Positions 1-11,817 of a DNA stretch of 64,000 bases are shown here, in pieces. Every line of letters begins with the position of its first letter. Within the stretch, counting starts at the first letter, position 1. Source of the stretch: Limimaricola sp. (GTDB lineage: Bacteria > Pseudomonadota > Alphaproteobacteria > Rhodobacterales > Rhodobacteraceae); assembly GCF_016125575.1 (NCBI RefSeq), contig NZ_WGLM01000002.1:558001-622000 (forward strand). The letters run 5' to 3'. The notes under the pieces are model-generated. The model searched no databases. It had not been told where the DNA came from and saw nothing but the letters and a program-made list of their open reading frames with translations. The translations under genes and the position numbers were made by a program.

Positions 1-1
1 T

Positions 2-1038
2 TCGCGGCTGGTGGCGCTGAACGCCCGCGACGCGGCCGAGCGCGGGGCCACGGTGATGACCCGCACCCGCGTCACTGCCGCCCGCGCCGTGGACGGCCAG
101 TGGGAGGTGACGGTGGATGACGGCACCGGCCCCCGCGTGATCCGCGCGCGGATGCTGGTCAATGCGGGCGGGCCCTGGGTGGGCAAGCTGATTGCCGGGA
201 CGCTGGGCCTCAACATCAGCGACGGCGTGCGGCTGGTGCGCGGCAGCCACATCGTGACGCGCCGCCTTTACGACCATGACAAGTGCTATTTCTTCCAGGG
301 TACCGACGGGCGGATCATCTTCGCCATTCCCTACGAGACCGATTTTACCCTGATCGGCACCACCGATGCCGAACAGGACGACCCCGACACGCGCCCTGTC
401 TGCACCGAGGCCGAGCAGGAGTACCTCTGCGCCTTCGCCTCGCAGTATTTCAAGACGCCGGTGACGCGCGACCAGATCGTCTGGACCTATTCCGGCGTGC
501 GTCCGCTACATGACGACGGCGCGAAATCGGCCACGGCGGCCACGCGCGATTACACGCTGAAAGTGGACCGTTCGACCGGGGCGCCGGTGCTGAACGTCTT
601 CGGCGGCAAGATCACCACCTACCGGCGGCTGGCCGAACACGCACTGGAAAAGATCGTGACGGTGCTGGGCGTGGCCAAGGGCCCGTGGACCGCCGGCGTG
701 CCCCTTCCGGGCGGCGATTTCGAGGTGACGGGTGTTGATGCGCTGGTCGAACAGATGCGCCGGACCCATCCCTTCCTCACCCCCTTCTGGGCGCGGCGGC
801 TGGTGCGCGCCTATGGCACCGAGGCGCCGCAGGTGCTGGGCGATGCCAAGACGGCCGAGGATCTTGGCCCCGATTTCGGCGCGACGCTGACGGGGCGTGA
901 GGTGCGCTGGCTGATGACGCACGAATTCGCCCGGCGCGCCGAGGATGTCGTCTGGCGCCGCAACAAGCTGGGCCTGCGGATGAGCGCCGAACAGATCGCC
1001 GCGCTGGATGCGTGGATGCAGGCCGAGGGAGCAACGCC

Positions 1039-1042
<4 letters not shown>
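2..1042 (+). CDS. glpD: Aerobic glycerol-3-phosphate dehydrogenase, 3' part
   Basis: This FAD-dependent enzyme oxidises sn-glycerol 3-phosphate to dihydroxyacetone phosphate at the membrane and passes electrons to quinone. The window starts inside the gene. The open frame begins at base 2 and gives about 346 residues, so the N-terminal FAD-binding part (GxGxxG) is missing. Visible family signatures are the substrate/FAD-domain stretch RLVRGSHIV and the [16 protein letters not shown] segment, which is typical of GlpD, followed by the helical C-terminal domain. The stop overlaps the glpK start (ATGA), so the two are translationally coupled: GlpK makes the substrate for GlpD. The family is clear; only the 5' end is lacking. 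Confidence 0.95.
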
Positions 1043-2517
<1,475 letters not shown>

Positions 2518-2534
2518 TCAGCCGACCGGCTGGA

Positions 2535-3410
2535 TCAGTCAACTGGCACCATGTCGACCGCGTGCGAGCCGATCTGCCGACCGGTGACGCGCAGCACCCC
2601 CTTGATCGGCGCCACGTCGCCGTAATCGCGCCCGACGGCCACCTCGACATGGTCGGTCGCGGGCACCAGCGCGTTGGTCGGGTCGTAGTCGATCCAGCCA
2701 CCTTCTTTGCCCGTCCAGGCCCGCACCCATGCATGCATCGCATCGGCACCTTCGAGGCGTGGCCGGCCCGGCGGCGGCAAGGTGCGCAGAAAGCCCGAAA
2801 CATAGGCTGCCGGCACGCCAAGGCTGCGCAGGCAGGCGATCATGATGTGGCTGAAATCCTGACAGACGCCCTGCCGCTCTGCGAAAGCGTCTGCGGCCGG
2901 CGTGCCGACATCCGTCGCCTCGGCGGAGAATGTCATGTCGCGGTGCAGCGCCTCGCCCACCGCGGTCACGACGTCGGCCGCGGTCATGTCGGGCGTAGTC
3001 ACCTCGCGCGCATAGGTGGCCATGGCGGCATCGACCATCGCGCGGGGCGAGGGGGCCGTGAAATGCACCGGCGATTGCGGGCCAAGGCTGTCAACGTCGG
3101 CGATCTCGGCCGCCAGCCGCGCCAGCGGGGTGGCGGGCCCGGGGGGCGCGGGCGCCTGACGGTCGACCCGGGCATGCAGTTGCAGTGCCACGCCGTCATG
3201 CGCGCCGCGAAAGCCGAAATCGGTGGTGGCATTGCCGAAGAAATCTGTCCGGTCGGTGCGTCCGTCGGGATGCGGTTCAATCTCGACATGGCCGGCGATC
3301 AGCCGTTGCAGTCCGGGCCGCGCAACCGGCATCAGCCGCACAACGTGGCGCCCGCCGGTTGCCGGGCTGGCATAGCGATAGGTCAGGCGAAGCGCGATGT
3401 CATAAATCAT
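2535..3410 (-). CDS. Transglutaminase-like cysteine protein
   Basis: This 291-residue soluble protein has the two-part layout of bacterial transglutaminase-like proteins: an N-terminal beta domain (about 1-85) followed by a transglutaminase core. The expected triad is visible: Cys183 in ERQGVCQDFSHIM, His226 in DAMHAWV and Asp243 in DYDPTN. Such folds can act as peptidases, amidases or cross-linking enzymes, and the actual substrate is unknown. It is the last gene of a minus-strand run with the ATP-grasp/alpha-E gene (30-base gap) and the DUF2126 gene, a grouping recurrent in bacteria that suggests joint formation and hydrolysis or modification of an amide-linked product. The family call is firm; the role is inference. 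Confidence 0.85.
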   Translation of the reverse strand: MIYDIALRLTYRYASPATGGRHVVRLMPVARPGLQRLIAGHVEIEPHPDGRTDRTDFFGNATTDFGFRGAHDGVALQLHARVDRQAPAPPGPATPLARLAAEIADVDSLGPQSPVHFTAPSPRAMVDAAMATYAREVTTPDMTAADVVTAVGEALHRDMTFSAEATDVGTPAADAFAERQGVCQDFSHIMIACLRSLGVPAAYVSGFLRTLPPPGRPRLEGADAMHAWVRAWTGKEGGWIDYDPTNALVPATDHVEVAVGRDYGDVAPIKGVLRVTGRQIGSHAVDMVPVD

Positions 3411-3440
3411 CGGCGAGTCGATCTGCGGGGCTGGGCGCGG

Positions 3441-5831
3441 TCATTGCAGGTAGGCATCGCCGAGCAGTTCCGAAAGGGCAAGAATATCGTCGCGCACATC
3501 GCGCAGCGCGGCGGTGGTCATGGCAGAGGGCGTGGCGACGGCCAGCCGGGTTTCGGTGGTCCGCGCCTGCCGCACCAGCCCCGACATTTGCGCCTTGTGC
3601 CGACCGCCCGCGATGGCGGTAGCATGCTCGCGGATCTCGGCCAGCTGGAAATGGACCGAGCGCGGGTTCTCGGGATCAAGCGCCAGCAAGTCGACAACAC
3701 TGCCGCGGCTGGGCATGACCGCGTAACGTTGGCGGTGGGTCATCACGCTGTCGGCCAGCTCGATGGCGAGGTCGAGCGCGCCGGTGGGCGCATCGGGATC
3801 GGCGAAGGCCGCCAGAAGGTCGGCCGACATCGCACCGCGTTCCAGTGCACGGCCGATCGACAGGAATTGCCAGCCGTGACCGCGATACATGTTCTCGTGC
3901 ACAAGACCCGAGAAGCCCGCGATCTTGCGCAGGAAAACGCCCATCGCGGCAGCGGCATCGTCGCCGGGCCGCAGCGTGGCCGACAGCCGCTTCATGGTGC
4001 GGTCAAGGTCGCTGAGCGCGGCCCAACCATCGACCGAGAACCGGTCGCGGATCTGGCTGGCGGCCGCGACGGCACTGGCCAGCGTGGCAAATAATCCCTC
4101 CGGCATCGGCTCGGCGGCAGTCAGGCCGTAACGATCGAGCATCTCGGCAAGCGCGGCAAGCAGCGGGCCGGTGCCATCCTCGCTCAGCCGGCCGTGATAG
4201 GCGCGGGCGAGGCGGAGCACACCTTGCGTCCGCTCGACATAGCGGCCCAGCCAGAACAGGTTTTCGGCGGCGCGCGACGGCAGGGCGGGCGCTTCGGCCC
4301 GAACGAAAGGCGCGCTTTGCGGGGCAAGCAGGGTTTCGGTCGGCACGGCGGCCTCGCTCAGCACCCAGACATCGGCTGCCGAACTGCCTTGCTGCATGGC
4401 AAGTGCCGTGGCATCGGCCCGCTCGGCAATCCGGGCAAAACCGCCCGGCATCACCTGCCAGCCGTTCGGCGTGCGCGCCAGAAAGACCCGGATCGTGACC
4501 GGGCGCGGCACCAGCGCGCCGCCTGAAAGGGTTGGCGTGGTCGACAACGTCACCCGTTCCTGCGCGATCAGCTTTGGCCCCTGCGCCACGATCCATGCGT
4601 CACGCGCCGCGGCGTCCGACGGGGCTTGCATGCCTTCGGCACCGCCCAGAAACGCCACCTGCGTGGCTTGCGCCGGTCCAAAGGCCAGACGCGCCGCCTG
4701 CCGGCGCACCTCTGCCAGCGCTCTGGACTGGCCACACCACCATGTGGCGATATTGGGCAGCCGCAGGTCGCGGCCCAACGTCGCGCGTGCGATGCCGGGC
4801 AGGAATGCCAGCAATGCCTGGGTTTCCAGCACGCCCGCGCCCAGTGCGTTGACCAGTGTGACCTGCCCCGCGCGAACCGCGGCCATCAGGCCCGGCGTCC
4901 CGATATGGCTGCTCTCGTCGAATTCAAGCGGGTCGGCCCAGCCGGCATCAAGCCGACGCCACAGCACGTTGATGGGCCGCGGCCCGGCAACGGTGCGCAC
5001 CATCAACGCCTCGTCCTCGACCGTCAGATCACCGCCTTCGAGCAGGCTGAGCCCCATGTAGCGCGCGATATAGGCATGCTCGTAATAAGTGTCGGTCATC
5101 GGTCCGGGCGTCAGGATGCCCGCGGCGCTGCCTGCCGCATGGGCCGCCGGGCCCTGCAGCGCAGCAAGCCCGTCGCGGAAGGCCCGAAAGAACCCGGCAA
5201 GGCGGTGAACGCGGGCGCGGGCGTAGTAATCGGCAAAAACCCGCGTGGTGGCGACGCGGTTTTCCAAGGCAAAGCCCGCGCCCGAGGGGGCCTGCGTGCG
5301 GTCGCCCAGCACCCACCAGCGCCCGTCCGGGCCCCGCCCGATCTCGAAGGCAAGGAAATGCAGGAAATGTCCGCCGCGCGGCGCCACGCCAACCATCGGA
5401 CGCATCCATTCGGGACTTTCGGCGATAAGGCTGGCAGGCAGATGCCCCTCGGCCACCAGCCGGCCGGGCCCGTAAAGGTCGGCCATCACCATTTCCAGCA
5501 AGTCGGCGCGTTCGGTCAGGCCTTTCGCGATCTCCTGCCAATCGTCCTCGTGCAGGATCACCGGAACCGGGCTGAACGGCCAGTCGCGCGCGGCCTGTTC
5601 GTTCCGGCCATAGGCACGAAAGAACACGCCCGCATCGCGCAGGTATTGCTCGCCGCGCGCCACATCGGCCGCCAGGGCCTCGGGCTCGCGTCCGGTGAGA
5701 TGCGCCATCAGCCCGGCCCAGTGAGGACGCATCTCGCCGTCAGGGCCGATCATCTCGTCCATGACCCCCGGAAAGGGGCGATAATTCGACACGGGCGTCG
5801 TGCTGGCCTGCGGGGTGGCGGGTGCGCTCAT
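3441..5831 (-). CDS. Circularly permuted ATP-grasp / alpha-E domain fusion
   Basis: This is a 796-residue fusion. Roughly residues 1-480 match the circularly permuted type 2 ATP-grasp family (DUF404/DUF407), with GVFFRAYG, the PVPVILHEDDWQEIAKGL stretch and the LTPGPMTDTYYEHAYIARYMG region. About 500-796 is the helical alpha-E domain (DUF403), with AENLFWLGRYVERTQ and MYRGHGWQFLSIGRALERG. In many bacteria these two parts are separate neighbouring genes; here they are one chain. ATP-grasp enzymes join carboxylates to amines through acyl phosphate, so a peptide or amide ligase is expected, but no substrate is known. The start lies 4 bases after the stop of the DUF2126 gene, so expression is coupled. 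Confidence 0.85.
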   Translation of the reverse strand: MSAPATPQASTTPVSNYRPFPGVMDEMIGPDGEMRPHWAGLMAHLTGREPEALAADVARGEQYLRDAGVFFRAYGRNEQAARDWPFSPVPVILHEDDWQEIAKGLTERADLLEMVMADLYGPGRLVAEGHLPASLIAESPEWMRPMVGVAPRGGHFLHFLAFEIGRGPDGRWWVLGDRTQAPSGAGFALENRVATTRVFADYYARARVHRLAGFFRAFRDGLAALQGPAAHAAGSAAGILTPGPMTDTYYEHAYIARYMGLSLLEGGDLTVEDEALMVRTVAGPRPINVLWRRLDAGWADPLEFDESSHIGTPGLMAAVRAGQVTLVNALGAGVLETQALLAFLPGIARATLGRDLRLPNIATWWCGQSRALAEVRRQAARLAFGPAQATQVAFLGGAEGMQAPSDAAARDAWIVAQGPKLIAQERVTLSTTPTLSGGALVPRPVTIRVFLARTPNGWQVMPGGFARIAERADATALAMQQGSSAADVWVLSEAAVPTETLLAPQSAPFVRAEAPALPSRAAENLFWLGRYVERTQGVLRLARAYHGRLSEDGTGPLLAALAEMLDRYGLTAAEPMPEGLFATLASAVAAASQIRDRFSVDGWAALSDLDRTMKRLSATLRPGDDAAAAMGVFLRKIAGFSGLVHENMYRGHGWQFLSIGRALERGAMSADLLAAFADPDAPTGALDLAIELADSVMTHRQRYAVMPSRGSVVDLLALDPENPRSVHFQLAEIREHATAIAGGRHKAQMSGLVRQARTTETRLAVATPSAMTTAALRDVRDDILALSELLGDAYLQ

Positions 5832-5835
5832 GGCG

Positions 5836-8800
5836 TTACAGCCCCGGCGCGCGGCGCAGATCGAGCGTCATCGGGAATTCGGGATGTGGCTGTTCGGGTG
5901 GCGGCACGTAGGCGCCGGGTGTGTGTCCATGCGCTTCGAACCGGGCAAGGCGGCGCGCCTCGGCCTCGTTGCCGTTGACGGGGAAGGTATCGTAGTTGCG
6001 CCCACCGGGATGGGCGACGTGATAGACGCAGCCGCCCAGCGCACGGCCCGACCACGTGTCGTAGATATCCAGTGTCAGCGGGGCATCGACGGGCAAGACG
6101 GGGTGCAGCGCCAGCGCGGGCTGCCACGCCTTGTAGCGCAGGCCGGCGACGCTGACACCGTTGGCGCCGGTGGGGGCCAGAGGCAGACGGCGACCGTTGC
6201 AGGTGACGGTGTAGCGCGCCGGGTCGGGCGCAGTCAGTTTCACCTGCAGCCGTTCGGTGGAGCTGTCGGTATAGCGCACGGTGCCGCCGATCGCGCCGGT
6301 TTCGCCCAGCACGTGCCAAGGCTCCAGCGCCTGCCGCAGCTCCAGCGTGGCGCCTTCGTAACTGGCCTCGCCGCAGAACGGAAAACGGAACTCCGCCTGC
6401 GCGGCGAACCATTCCTCGCGCATCGGGAAGCCTGCCTGTTGCAGGTCGCCCAGCACCTCGCGGAAATCCTCCCAGACGTAGTGCGGCAGCATGAAGCGGT
6501 CGTGCAGCGCGGTGCCCCAGCGGGTGAGGTTGCCGGTCATCGGCCGTGCCCAGAGCCGCGCGATGATGGCGCGCAGCAGCAGTTGCTGGGCGAGGCTCAT
6601 CCGCGCGTTGGGCGGCATCTCGAATCCGCGGAACTCGACCAGCCCCAACCGGCCGGTGGGCCCGTCGGGGGAGTAGAGCTTGTCGATGCAGATCTCGGCG
6701 CGGTGGGTGTTGCCGGTGACATCGACCAGCAGGTTGCGCAGCAGCCGGTCTGTCAGCCAGGGCAGGGGCGGCGGCCCGGCCTCGGGGTGGGGGATCTGCG
6801 CCAGCGCGATCTCCAGCTCGTAAAGGCCGTCATGGCGCGCCTCGTCCACGCGGGGGGCCTGGCTGGTGGGGCCGATGAAGAGGCCCGAGAAGAGGTAGCT
6901 GAGCGAGGGGTGCCGCTGCCAGTAGAGGATCAGGCTTGCCAGCAGGTCGGGACGACGCAGGAAGGGGCTGTCCTCGGGCGTGGCACCGCCCACGACGACA
7001 TGGTTGCCGCCCCCCGTTCCGGTGTGCTTGCCGTCGATCATGAACTTGTCGGCGCCAAGGCGGCACAGGCGCGCCTCTTCATACACCGCCTCGGTGGTGG
7101 CGACGCAATCGTCCCAGCTGGCGGCGGGGTGGATGTTCACCTCGATCACGCCGGGGTCGGGCGCGACGCGGATGACGTTGAGGCGCGGATCATGCGGCGG
7201 CGCGTAGCCTTCGATATGCACGGGCAGGCCTTGGGCCTTGGCCGCAGCTTCGGCCGCGGCGACGAGTTCGAGGTAATCCTCGACCCGCTCGACCGCCGGC
7301 ATGAAGACGCATAGCCGCCCATCGCGCGCTTCGACTGAAATGGCGGTGCGTACGATGCCGTTGACGTCCGAAATGGTCTGTTCGACCCGGTCCTGCGTCG
7401 CCTCGGCCGCGGTAAAGCTGGAAACGGCATTGGCGCGGTCGGGATTGCCTGCGTCGTCGCCATCAAAATCCGGCAGCGGGCCGCGCGGTTCGAACGTGTC
7501 CATCGGATTGATGAACGGATAGGACGAGGCCGGCACGAAAGGCAGCGCGCCCAACGGCAGACGGTAGCCCACCGGGCTGTCGCCGGGCACAAGGAACAGA
7601 TGCTTGCGCCGCAGCGCCCATTTTTCCGAGATCCAGCCCTTGCGTGCCTTGGCCTGCCAGCGCTGCACCGGCAGGACATAGCCCGACGGCTCGGTCAGCC
7701 CGCGCGAAAAGACGCGGGCGATGCGGGCGCGTTCCTCGGCATCCTTGAGTTTCGAATTCTCGGGCGTGACGTTTTCGGGCAGGTTGCCTTCCTTGATGAT
7801 CCATTCGGCGGGGTCCTCGAAGGCCGGCACGACATTGTCGTCGGGCACGCCAAGTTCGGTGGCGATGGTCTTCAGCAGGGTTTCGGCCTGTTCCTTGGTG
7901 GCCTTGGCATCCTTGCCCTCGGCGGCGATGAGGTTGGCATCGGACCAGACCGGTTTCCCGTCGCCGCGCCAGTAGAGGCTGAACGTCCAGCGCGGCAGGG
8001 TCTCGCCCGGATACCATTTGCCCTGCCCGTAATGCAGGAAACCGCCCGGCGCGAAGCGGTCGCGCAGGCGGCGGATCAGCTTGTCGGCGAAGGTGCGCTT
8101 GGTCGGGCCAACGGCGTCGGCATTCCATTCGCCGGCCTCGAAATCGTCGATGCTGACGAAGGTCGGCTCGCCCCCCATCGTCAGGCGCACGTCGCCGGCC
8201 TTGAGGGCCGCGTCCACCTTGTGGCCAAGCGCGTTCAGCGCCTCCCAGCTTTCGTCGGAAAAGGGCTTGGTGATGCGCGGGTGTTCGGCCACGCGGCGCA
8301 CCTGCATGTCGAAGGCGAAATCGACCTCGGCAAAGCTGGCGACGCCGCTGATCGGCGCGGCGTTGCGGTAATGCGGGGTGGCGGCCAAGGGAATGTGGCT
8401 TTCGCCGGTCAAGAGGCCGCTGGTGGGGTCAAGGCCGATCCAGCCCGCGCCGGGCAAGTAGACCTCGCACCATGCGTGCAGGTCGGTGAAATCAACCTCG
8501 GTTCCCGAGGGTCCATCTAGCGCCTTGAGGTCCGGTTTCAACTGGATCAGGTAGCCCGAGACGAAACGCGCGGCAAAGCCGAGATGTCGCAGAGCCTGCA
8601 CCAGCAGCCACGAGGAATCGCGGCAGGAGCCCTTGCCGGTCTCGAAGGTTTCCTCGGGCGTCTGCACGCCGGGTTCCATGCGGATGACATAGCCCACTTC
8701 CGCCGCGATGCGCGCATTCAGGCCGACGACGAAATCGACGGTGCGCATCTTCTCGCGCGGGATGGTGTCAAGGAACGCCTGCAGGCGGGGGCCCGCGGGT

Positions 8801-9162
8801 TCGGGCGTGCGGTAGATGACCAGATCGGGGGCGATATCCTCGGGATAGTCGAAGGGCCATTCCTCGGCGCTGGCCTCGACGAAGAAATCGAAGGGGTTGT
8901 AGACGGTCATGTCGGCGACAAGGTCGACCTCGATCTTCAGCTCGCGGACCGGTTCGGGAAAGACGTAGCGCGCCTGCCAGTTGCCGTAGGGGTCCTGCTG
9001 GTAATTCACGAAATGCGGCTGCGGACCCACCTTGAGGCTGTGGCTGATCACCCGCGTGCGGCTGTGCGGCGCGGGACGCAGGCGGATCACCTGCGGGCCA
9101 AGCGTGACCGGGCGGTCATACCTGTAGTGGGTCAGGTGGTGGATGCTGGCAAGGATCGACAT
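5836..9162 (-). CDS. Transglutaminase-DUF2126 protein
   Basis: This is a very long cytoplasmic-looking protein of 1108 residues. The N-terminal part is a transglutaminase-like region: [19 protein letters not shown] opens the beta domain and the core shows Cys180 in [12 protein letters not shown], His229 in [11 protein letters not shown] and Asp245 in LDPTSG. The remainder is the large DUF2126 domain, with a glutamate- and histidine-rich [10 protein letters not shown] region. The start at 9162 matches the conserved N terminus; the open frame continues 36 codons further upstream without family likeness. It heads the three-gene minus-strand cassette with the ATP-grasp/alpha-E and second transglutaminase-like proteins. 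The function is unknown beyond a probable thiol-dependent amide reaction. Confidence 0.85.
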   Translation of the reverse strand: MSILASIHHLTHYRYDRPVTLGPQVIRLRPAPHSRTRVISHSLKVGPQPHFVNYQQDPYGNWQARYVFPEPVRELKIEVDLVADMTVYNPFDFFVEASAEEWPFDYPEDIAPDLVIYRTPEPAGPRLQAFLDTIPREKMRTVDFVVGLNARIAAEVGYVIRMEPGVQTPEETFETGKGSCRDSSWLLVQALRHLGFAARFVSGYLIQLKPDLKALDGPSGTEVDFTDLHAWCEVYLPGAGWIGLDPTSGLLTGESHIPLAATPHYRNAAPISGVASFAEVDFAFDMQVRRVAEHPRITKPFSDESWEALNALGHKVDAALKAGDVRLTMGGEPTFVSIDDFEAGEWNADAVGPTKRTFADKLIRRLRDRFAPGGFLHYGQGKWYPGETLPRWTFSLYWRGDGKPVWSDANLIAAEGKDAKATKEQAETLLKTIATELGVPDDNVVPAFEDPAEWIIKEGNLPENVTPENSKLKDAEERARIARVFSRGLTEPSGYVLPVQRWQAKARKGWISEKWALRRKHLFLVPGDSPVGYRLPLGALPFVPASSYPFINPMDTFEPRGPLPDFDGDDAGNPDRANAVSSFTAAEATQDRVEQTISDVNGIVRTAISVEARDGRLCVFMPAVERVEDYLELVAAAEAAAKAQGLPVHIEGYAPPHDPRLNVIRVAPDPGVIEVNIHPAASWDDCVATTEAVYEEARLCRLGADKFMIDGKHTGTGGGNHVVVGGATPEDSPFLRRPDLLASLILYWQRHPSLSYLFSGLFIGPTSQAPRVDEARHDGLYELEIALAQIPHPEAGPPPLPWLTDRLLRNLLVDVTGNTHRAEICIDKLYSPDGPTGRLGLVEFRGFEMPPNARMSLAQQLLLRAIIARLWARPMTGNLTRWGTALHDRFMLPHYVWEDFREVLGDLQQAGFPMREEWFAAQAEFRFPFCGEASYEGATLELRQALEPWHVLGETGAIGGTVRYTDSSTERLQVKLTAPDPARYTVTCNGRRLPLAPTGANGVSVAGLRYKAWQPALALHPVLPVDAPLTLDIYDTWSGRALGGCVYHVAHPGGRNYDTFPVNGNEAEARRLARFEAHGHTPGAYVPPPEQPHPEFPMTLDLRRAPGL

Positions 9163-9299
9163 GGGGTTCCCGTGCGTGCTTTGGACCCGATTGGTTTCAT
9201 ATTTGCCGACGCGGCACCACAGATTAATCCCCCAGCGGCCGGGCGGGGCCGGATCGGGGGGCGATTGCACGCGTTTTGGGCAGCGGCGGCGGCCGGGTG

Positions 9300-10025
9300 T
9301 CAGTCGTGCGCGCGTAGCCAGTCGGTGATGATCCGGCGCAGCGCCTCGCCCGAAAAGCTGGGGAAATGGCCGCCGTGGACCACCCGCACCGGCAGCGTCA
9401 GCAGCCGCTCCATCGAGCGGCGGTAATCGGCGACGTCGGCATGGTAGGTATCCTCGATCAGCGGGCCGTCATAGACGATGTCGCCCGAGATCAGCACGCC
9501 CGTCGCCGCCTCCCACAGCGCGATGCCGCCCGGCGAATGGCCCGGGGTATGGACCACCTCGAACCGCCTGTCGCCGGTCGACAGGATATCACCATCTTCC
9601 AGAAGCTGCGTGGCGGGCGCGGGCGTCACCTCGTAGCCGGCGGATGTGTAGGGGGCAGGCGGAAGCGTGTCGAAGATGTCGTCGGTCACGTAGGGGTCGG
9701 CCAGCACGGCAGCGCGGGTCGGCGCGGCCAGTAGCGCCGCCTCGGCCCGGTGGACGGCACGCTCGGCGAATTCGTGGTGGCAGCCGATATGGTCGAAATG
9801 GGTGTGGCTGGCCACGGCCAGCGTGGCCTTCTCGCTGACCAGCGGCACCCAGGCGCGCAGCGGCACCACGCCCATGCCGCTGTCGATCAGCAGGTCACGC
9901 TCGGACCCGCGGATGTGCCAGCAATTGCAGCGATAGAAAGGCTTGATATGCGGCTCGTTGATCAGGGTGATGCCGTCACCCGCCTGCGTCACCCGCCACC
10001 AGTCCTCGGCCTTGGCGCGGTTCAT
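9300..10025 (-). CDS. MBL-fold metallo-hydrolase
   Basis: This 241-residue metallo-beta-lactamase-fold hydrolase carries the metal motif SHTHFDHIG (HxHxDH), the later histidine in HTPGHSPGG, the aspartate in [11 protein letters not shown] and the last histidine in [10 protein letters not shown]. It has no signal peptide, so it is cytoplasmic. The physiological substrate cannot be read from the sequence. Its ATG overlaps the stop of the ABC ATPase gene (ATGA), so it is the last cistron of the guanidine-hydrolase/ABC importer operon and probably acts on something derived from the imported compound. The family is sure; the role is open. Confidence 0.85.
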   Translation of the reverse strand: MNRAKAEDWWRVTQAGDGITLINEPHIKPFYRCNCWHIRGSERDLLIDSGMGVVPLRAWVPLVSEKATLAVASHTHFDHIGCHHEFAERAVHRAEAALLAAPTRAAVLADPYVTDDIFDTLPPAPYTSAGYEVTPAPATQLLEDGDILSTGDRRFEVVHTPGHSPGGIALWEAATGVLISGDIVYDGPLIEDTYHADVADYRRSMERLLTLPVRVVHGGHFPSFSGEALRRIITDWLRAHD

Positions 10026-11050
10026 TCCGGTTCCCCTGGCAGCAGCGTGACATGGGCGGTGTCGATCGCAAGGTCCACCGTGTCGCCCGGGCCGGCATCC
10101 ATGCCAACGGGTAGAAGCGCCAGCAACTCCCGTTCACCCACGCGGGCACGGACGCGGCGATGGACGCCCTGAAACACGGTTTCGGTCACCGTGGACCGGC
10201 CGACGAAAAGGCCCGGACCGGGGCGCAGGTGTTCCGGGCGCACGCAAAGCGTGATCTCGCCGTCAAGGTTGGTCGGCCCGATCTCGCCGAAGGCGCAGCG
10301 CGCGGTGCCGTCGCGCGCGGTGGCGGCGATGAAGTTCATTTCGCCGAGAAAGGCCGCGGCGAAGCGGCTGGCGGGCTGGCGATAGACCCGCTCGGGCGGT
10401 CCCTGATCCTCGATCCGGCCCGCGCTCATCACCACGATGCGGTCGGCGATGGCCATCGCCTCCTCCTGGTCGTGGGTGACATGGACGAAGGTGGCGCCGA
10501 CCTGCGTCTGGATCGCCTTCAGCTCTTCCTGCATGGCGCGGCGCAGGTTGAGATCCAGAGCGCCCAGCGGTTCATCCAGCAGCAGCACGTCGGGTTCCAC
10601 AGCCAGCGCGCGGGCCAGCGCCACGCGCTGGCGCTGGCCGCCCGAGAGTTCCGCAGGGCGTTTAGCTTCGGCGTCGGGCAGGCCGACCAGCGCCAGCATC
10701 TCGCGCGCGCGAGCATGGCGGACGGCACGGGCCGTGCCACGCATCCGCAGGCCGAAGGCCACGTTGTCCAGAAGGCTCATGTGCGGGAATAGCGCGTAAT
10801 CCTGAAAGACCGTGGTGGTGGGGCGCCGGGCGGCCGGCACGCCGACCATGTCGTGCCCGCCGATGCGCACCGTGCCCTCGCTGGGGTCGGCAAAGCCGCC
10901 GATGATGTTGAGCAGCGTGGTCTTGCCGCAGCCCGAGGGCCCCAGCAGCACGCAGTATTCGCCGGCGGCGATGCTAAGGTCCACACCTGCCAGCGCCAGC
11001 GTGTTGCCATAGCGGCGGGTCAGGCCGGCGACGTCGATCGGGGCGGTCAT
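10022..11050 (-). CDS. ABC importer ATPase, polyamine/PotA type
   Basis: This 342-residue ATP-binding subunit has Walker A GPSGCGKTT, Q-loop in FQDYALFPHM, signature LSGGQRQRVALARAL, Walker B LLLDEPLGALD and the H-loop histidine in THDQEEAMAIADRI. A C-terminal TOBE-like domain (about 245-342) is typical of PotA/FbpC-type importers. The start was set at the ATG opening MTAPIDVAGLTRRYG; the frame extends upstream only as antisense-like noise. It overlaps the permease gene upstream and the metallo-hydrolase gene downstream by 4 bases each. With the two PotB/PotC-like permeases and the periplasmic protein it forms one complete importer. Confidence 0.92.
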   Translation of the reverse strand: MTAPIDVAGLTRRYGNTLALAGVDLSIAAGEYCVLLGPSGCGKTTLLNIIGGFADPSEGTVRIGGHDMVGVPAARRPTTTVFQDYALFPHMSLLDNVAFGLRMRGTARAVRHARAREMLALVGLPDAEAKRPAELSGGQRQRVALARALAVEPDVLLLDEPLGALDLNLRRAMQEELKAIQTQVGATFVHVTHDQEEAMAIADRIVVMSAGRIEDQGPPERVYRQPASRFAAAFLGEMNFIAATARDGTARCAFGEIGPTNLDGEITLCVRPEHLRPGPGLFVGRSTVTETVFQGVHRRVRARVGERELLALLPVGMDAGPGDTVDLAIDTAHVTLLPGEPE

Positions 11051-11817
11051 GCGCGTCTCCGCAAGGCAAGTTCGGCCGCCAGCACCGCGAAGGCCGAAAC
11101 GAGAAAGACAAGGCTGCCGATGGCGTTGGTCTTGGGGTTGAGACCCGAGCGCAGGAGGCTCCACAACTCGACCGGCAGGGTGACATCGAAGCGCGACAGC
11201 AGGAAGGCGATGATGAACTCGTCCCAGCTGAAGGTCATCGACAGAAGGAAGGCCGCGACCAGCGCGGGCAGGATCATCGGCGCGGTGACCAGCGCCATCA
11301 CCCGGATCTCGCCCGCGCCAAGGTCGCGCGCGGCGCGTTCGGCGGCCAGTTGCGGCGCGCCCATCGCGCTGGCGCAGATCGCGAAGCAAAGCGGCGCGTT
11401 GATGACGACATGGCCCAGCGTGACCGTCATCAGCGAGAGCGGCACATTGGCAAGGTTGAAGCTGGCCAGCAGGCCTAGCCCGATGACGAGGTAGCTGACC
11501 GAAAGCGGCGCGGTGATCAGCCCGCGCGCCACGCCCGCCCCGCGCAGGCGGGCATGGGCCAGCCCGCGCGCCGCGAGAAAGCCCAAGAGCAGCGAGACCG
11601 CCGAAGACAGCACCGCCACTACGAAGGAATGGCCCAGTGCCGCCATCAGATGGCCGTCGGACAGCACCGCCTGGTGCCAGCGCAGCGAAAAGCCCTTGAA
11701 GGGCGGGATGGGAAAGCGCCCGTCCTGGAACGAGAACAGGACCAGCACGTAGACCGGCAGGAAGATGAAGGCGTAGATCAGCGCCATGTAGGTGGCCGAG
11801 ACGGCGAAGCGGATCAT
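11047..11817 (-). CDS. ABC permease, PotC type
   Basis: This 256-residue inner-membrane permease is of the MalF/G-like binding-protein-dependent family. About six hydrophobic segments are visible, starting with TYMALIYAFIFLPVYVLVLFSF and ending near SLVFLVSAFAVLAAELAL. The EAA loop that docks the ATPase is the region AAERAARDLGAGEIRVM. The PFKGFSLRWHQ segment after the first helix is typical of PotC homologues. The gene overlaps both neighbours by 4 bases. The long frame continuing upstream of 11817 is a shadow of the other permease and was not used. Substrate specificity is set by the binding protein, not seen here. Confidence 0.9.
   Translation of the reverse strand: MIRFAVSATYMALIYAFIFLPVYVLVLFSFQDGRFPIPPFKGFSLRWHQAVLSDGHLMAALGHSFVVAVLSSAVSLLLGFLAARGLAHARLRGAGVARGLITAPLSVSYLVIGLGLLASFNLANVPLSLMTVTLGHVVINAPLCFAICASAMGAPQLAAERAARDLGAGEIRVMALVTAPMILPALVAAFLLSMTFSWDEFIIAFLLSRFDVTLPVELWSLLRSGLNPKTNAIGSLVFLVSAFAVLAAELALRRRA

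Noticed and set aside
9163-9270. 36-codon N-terminal extension of the DUF2126 protein
   Set aside because: The extension ([13 protein letters not shown]...) has no family likeness, while the ATG at 9162 gives the conserved [19 protein letters not shown] start.
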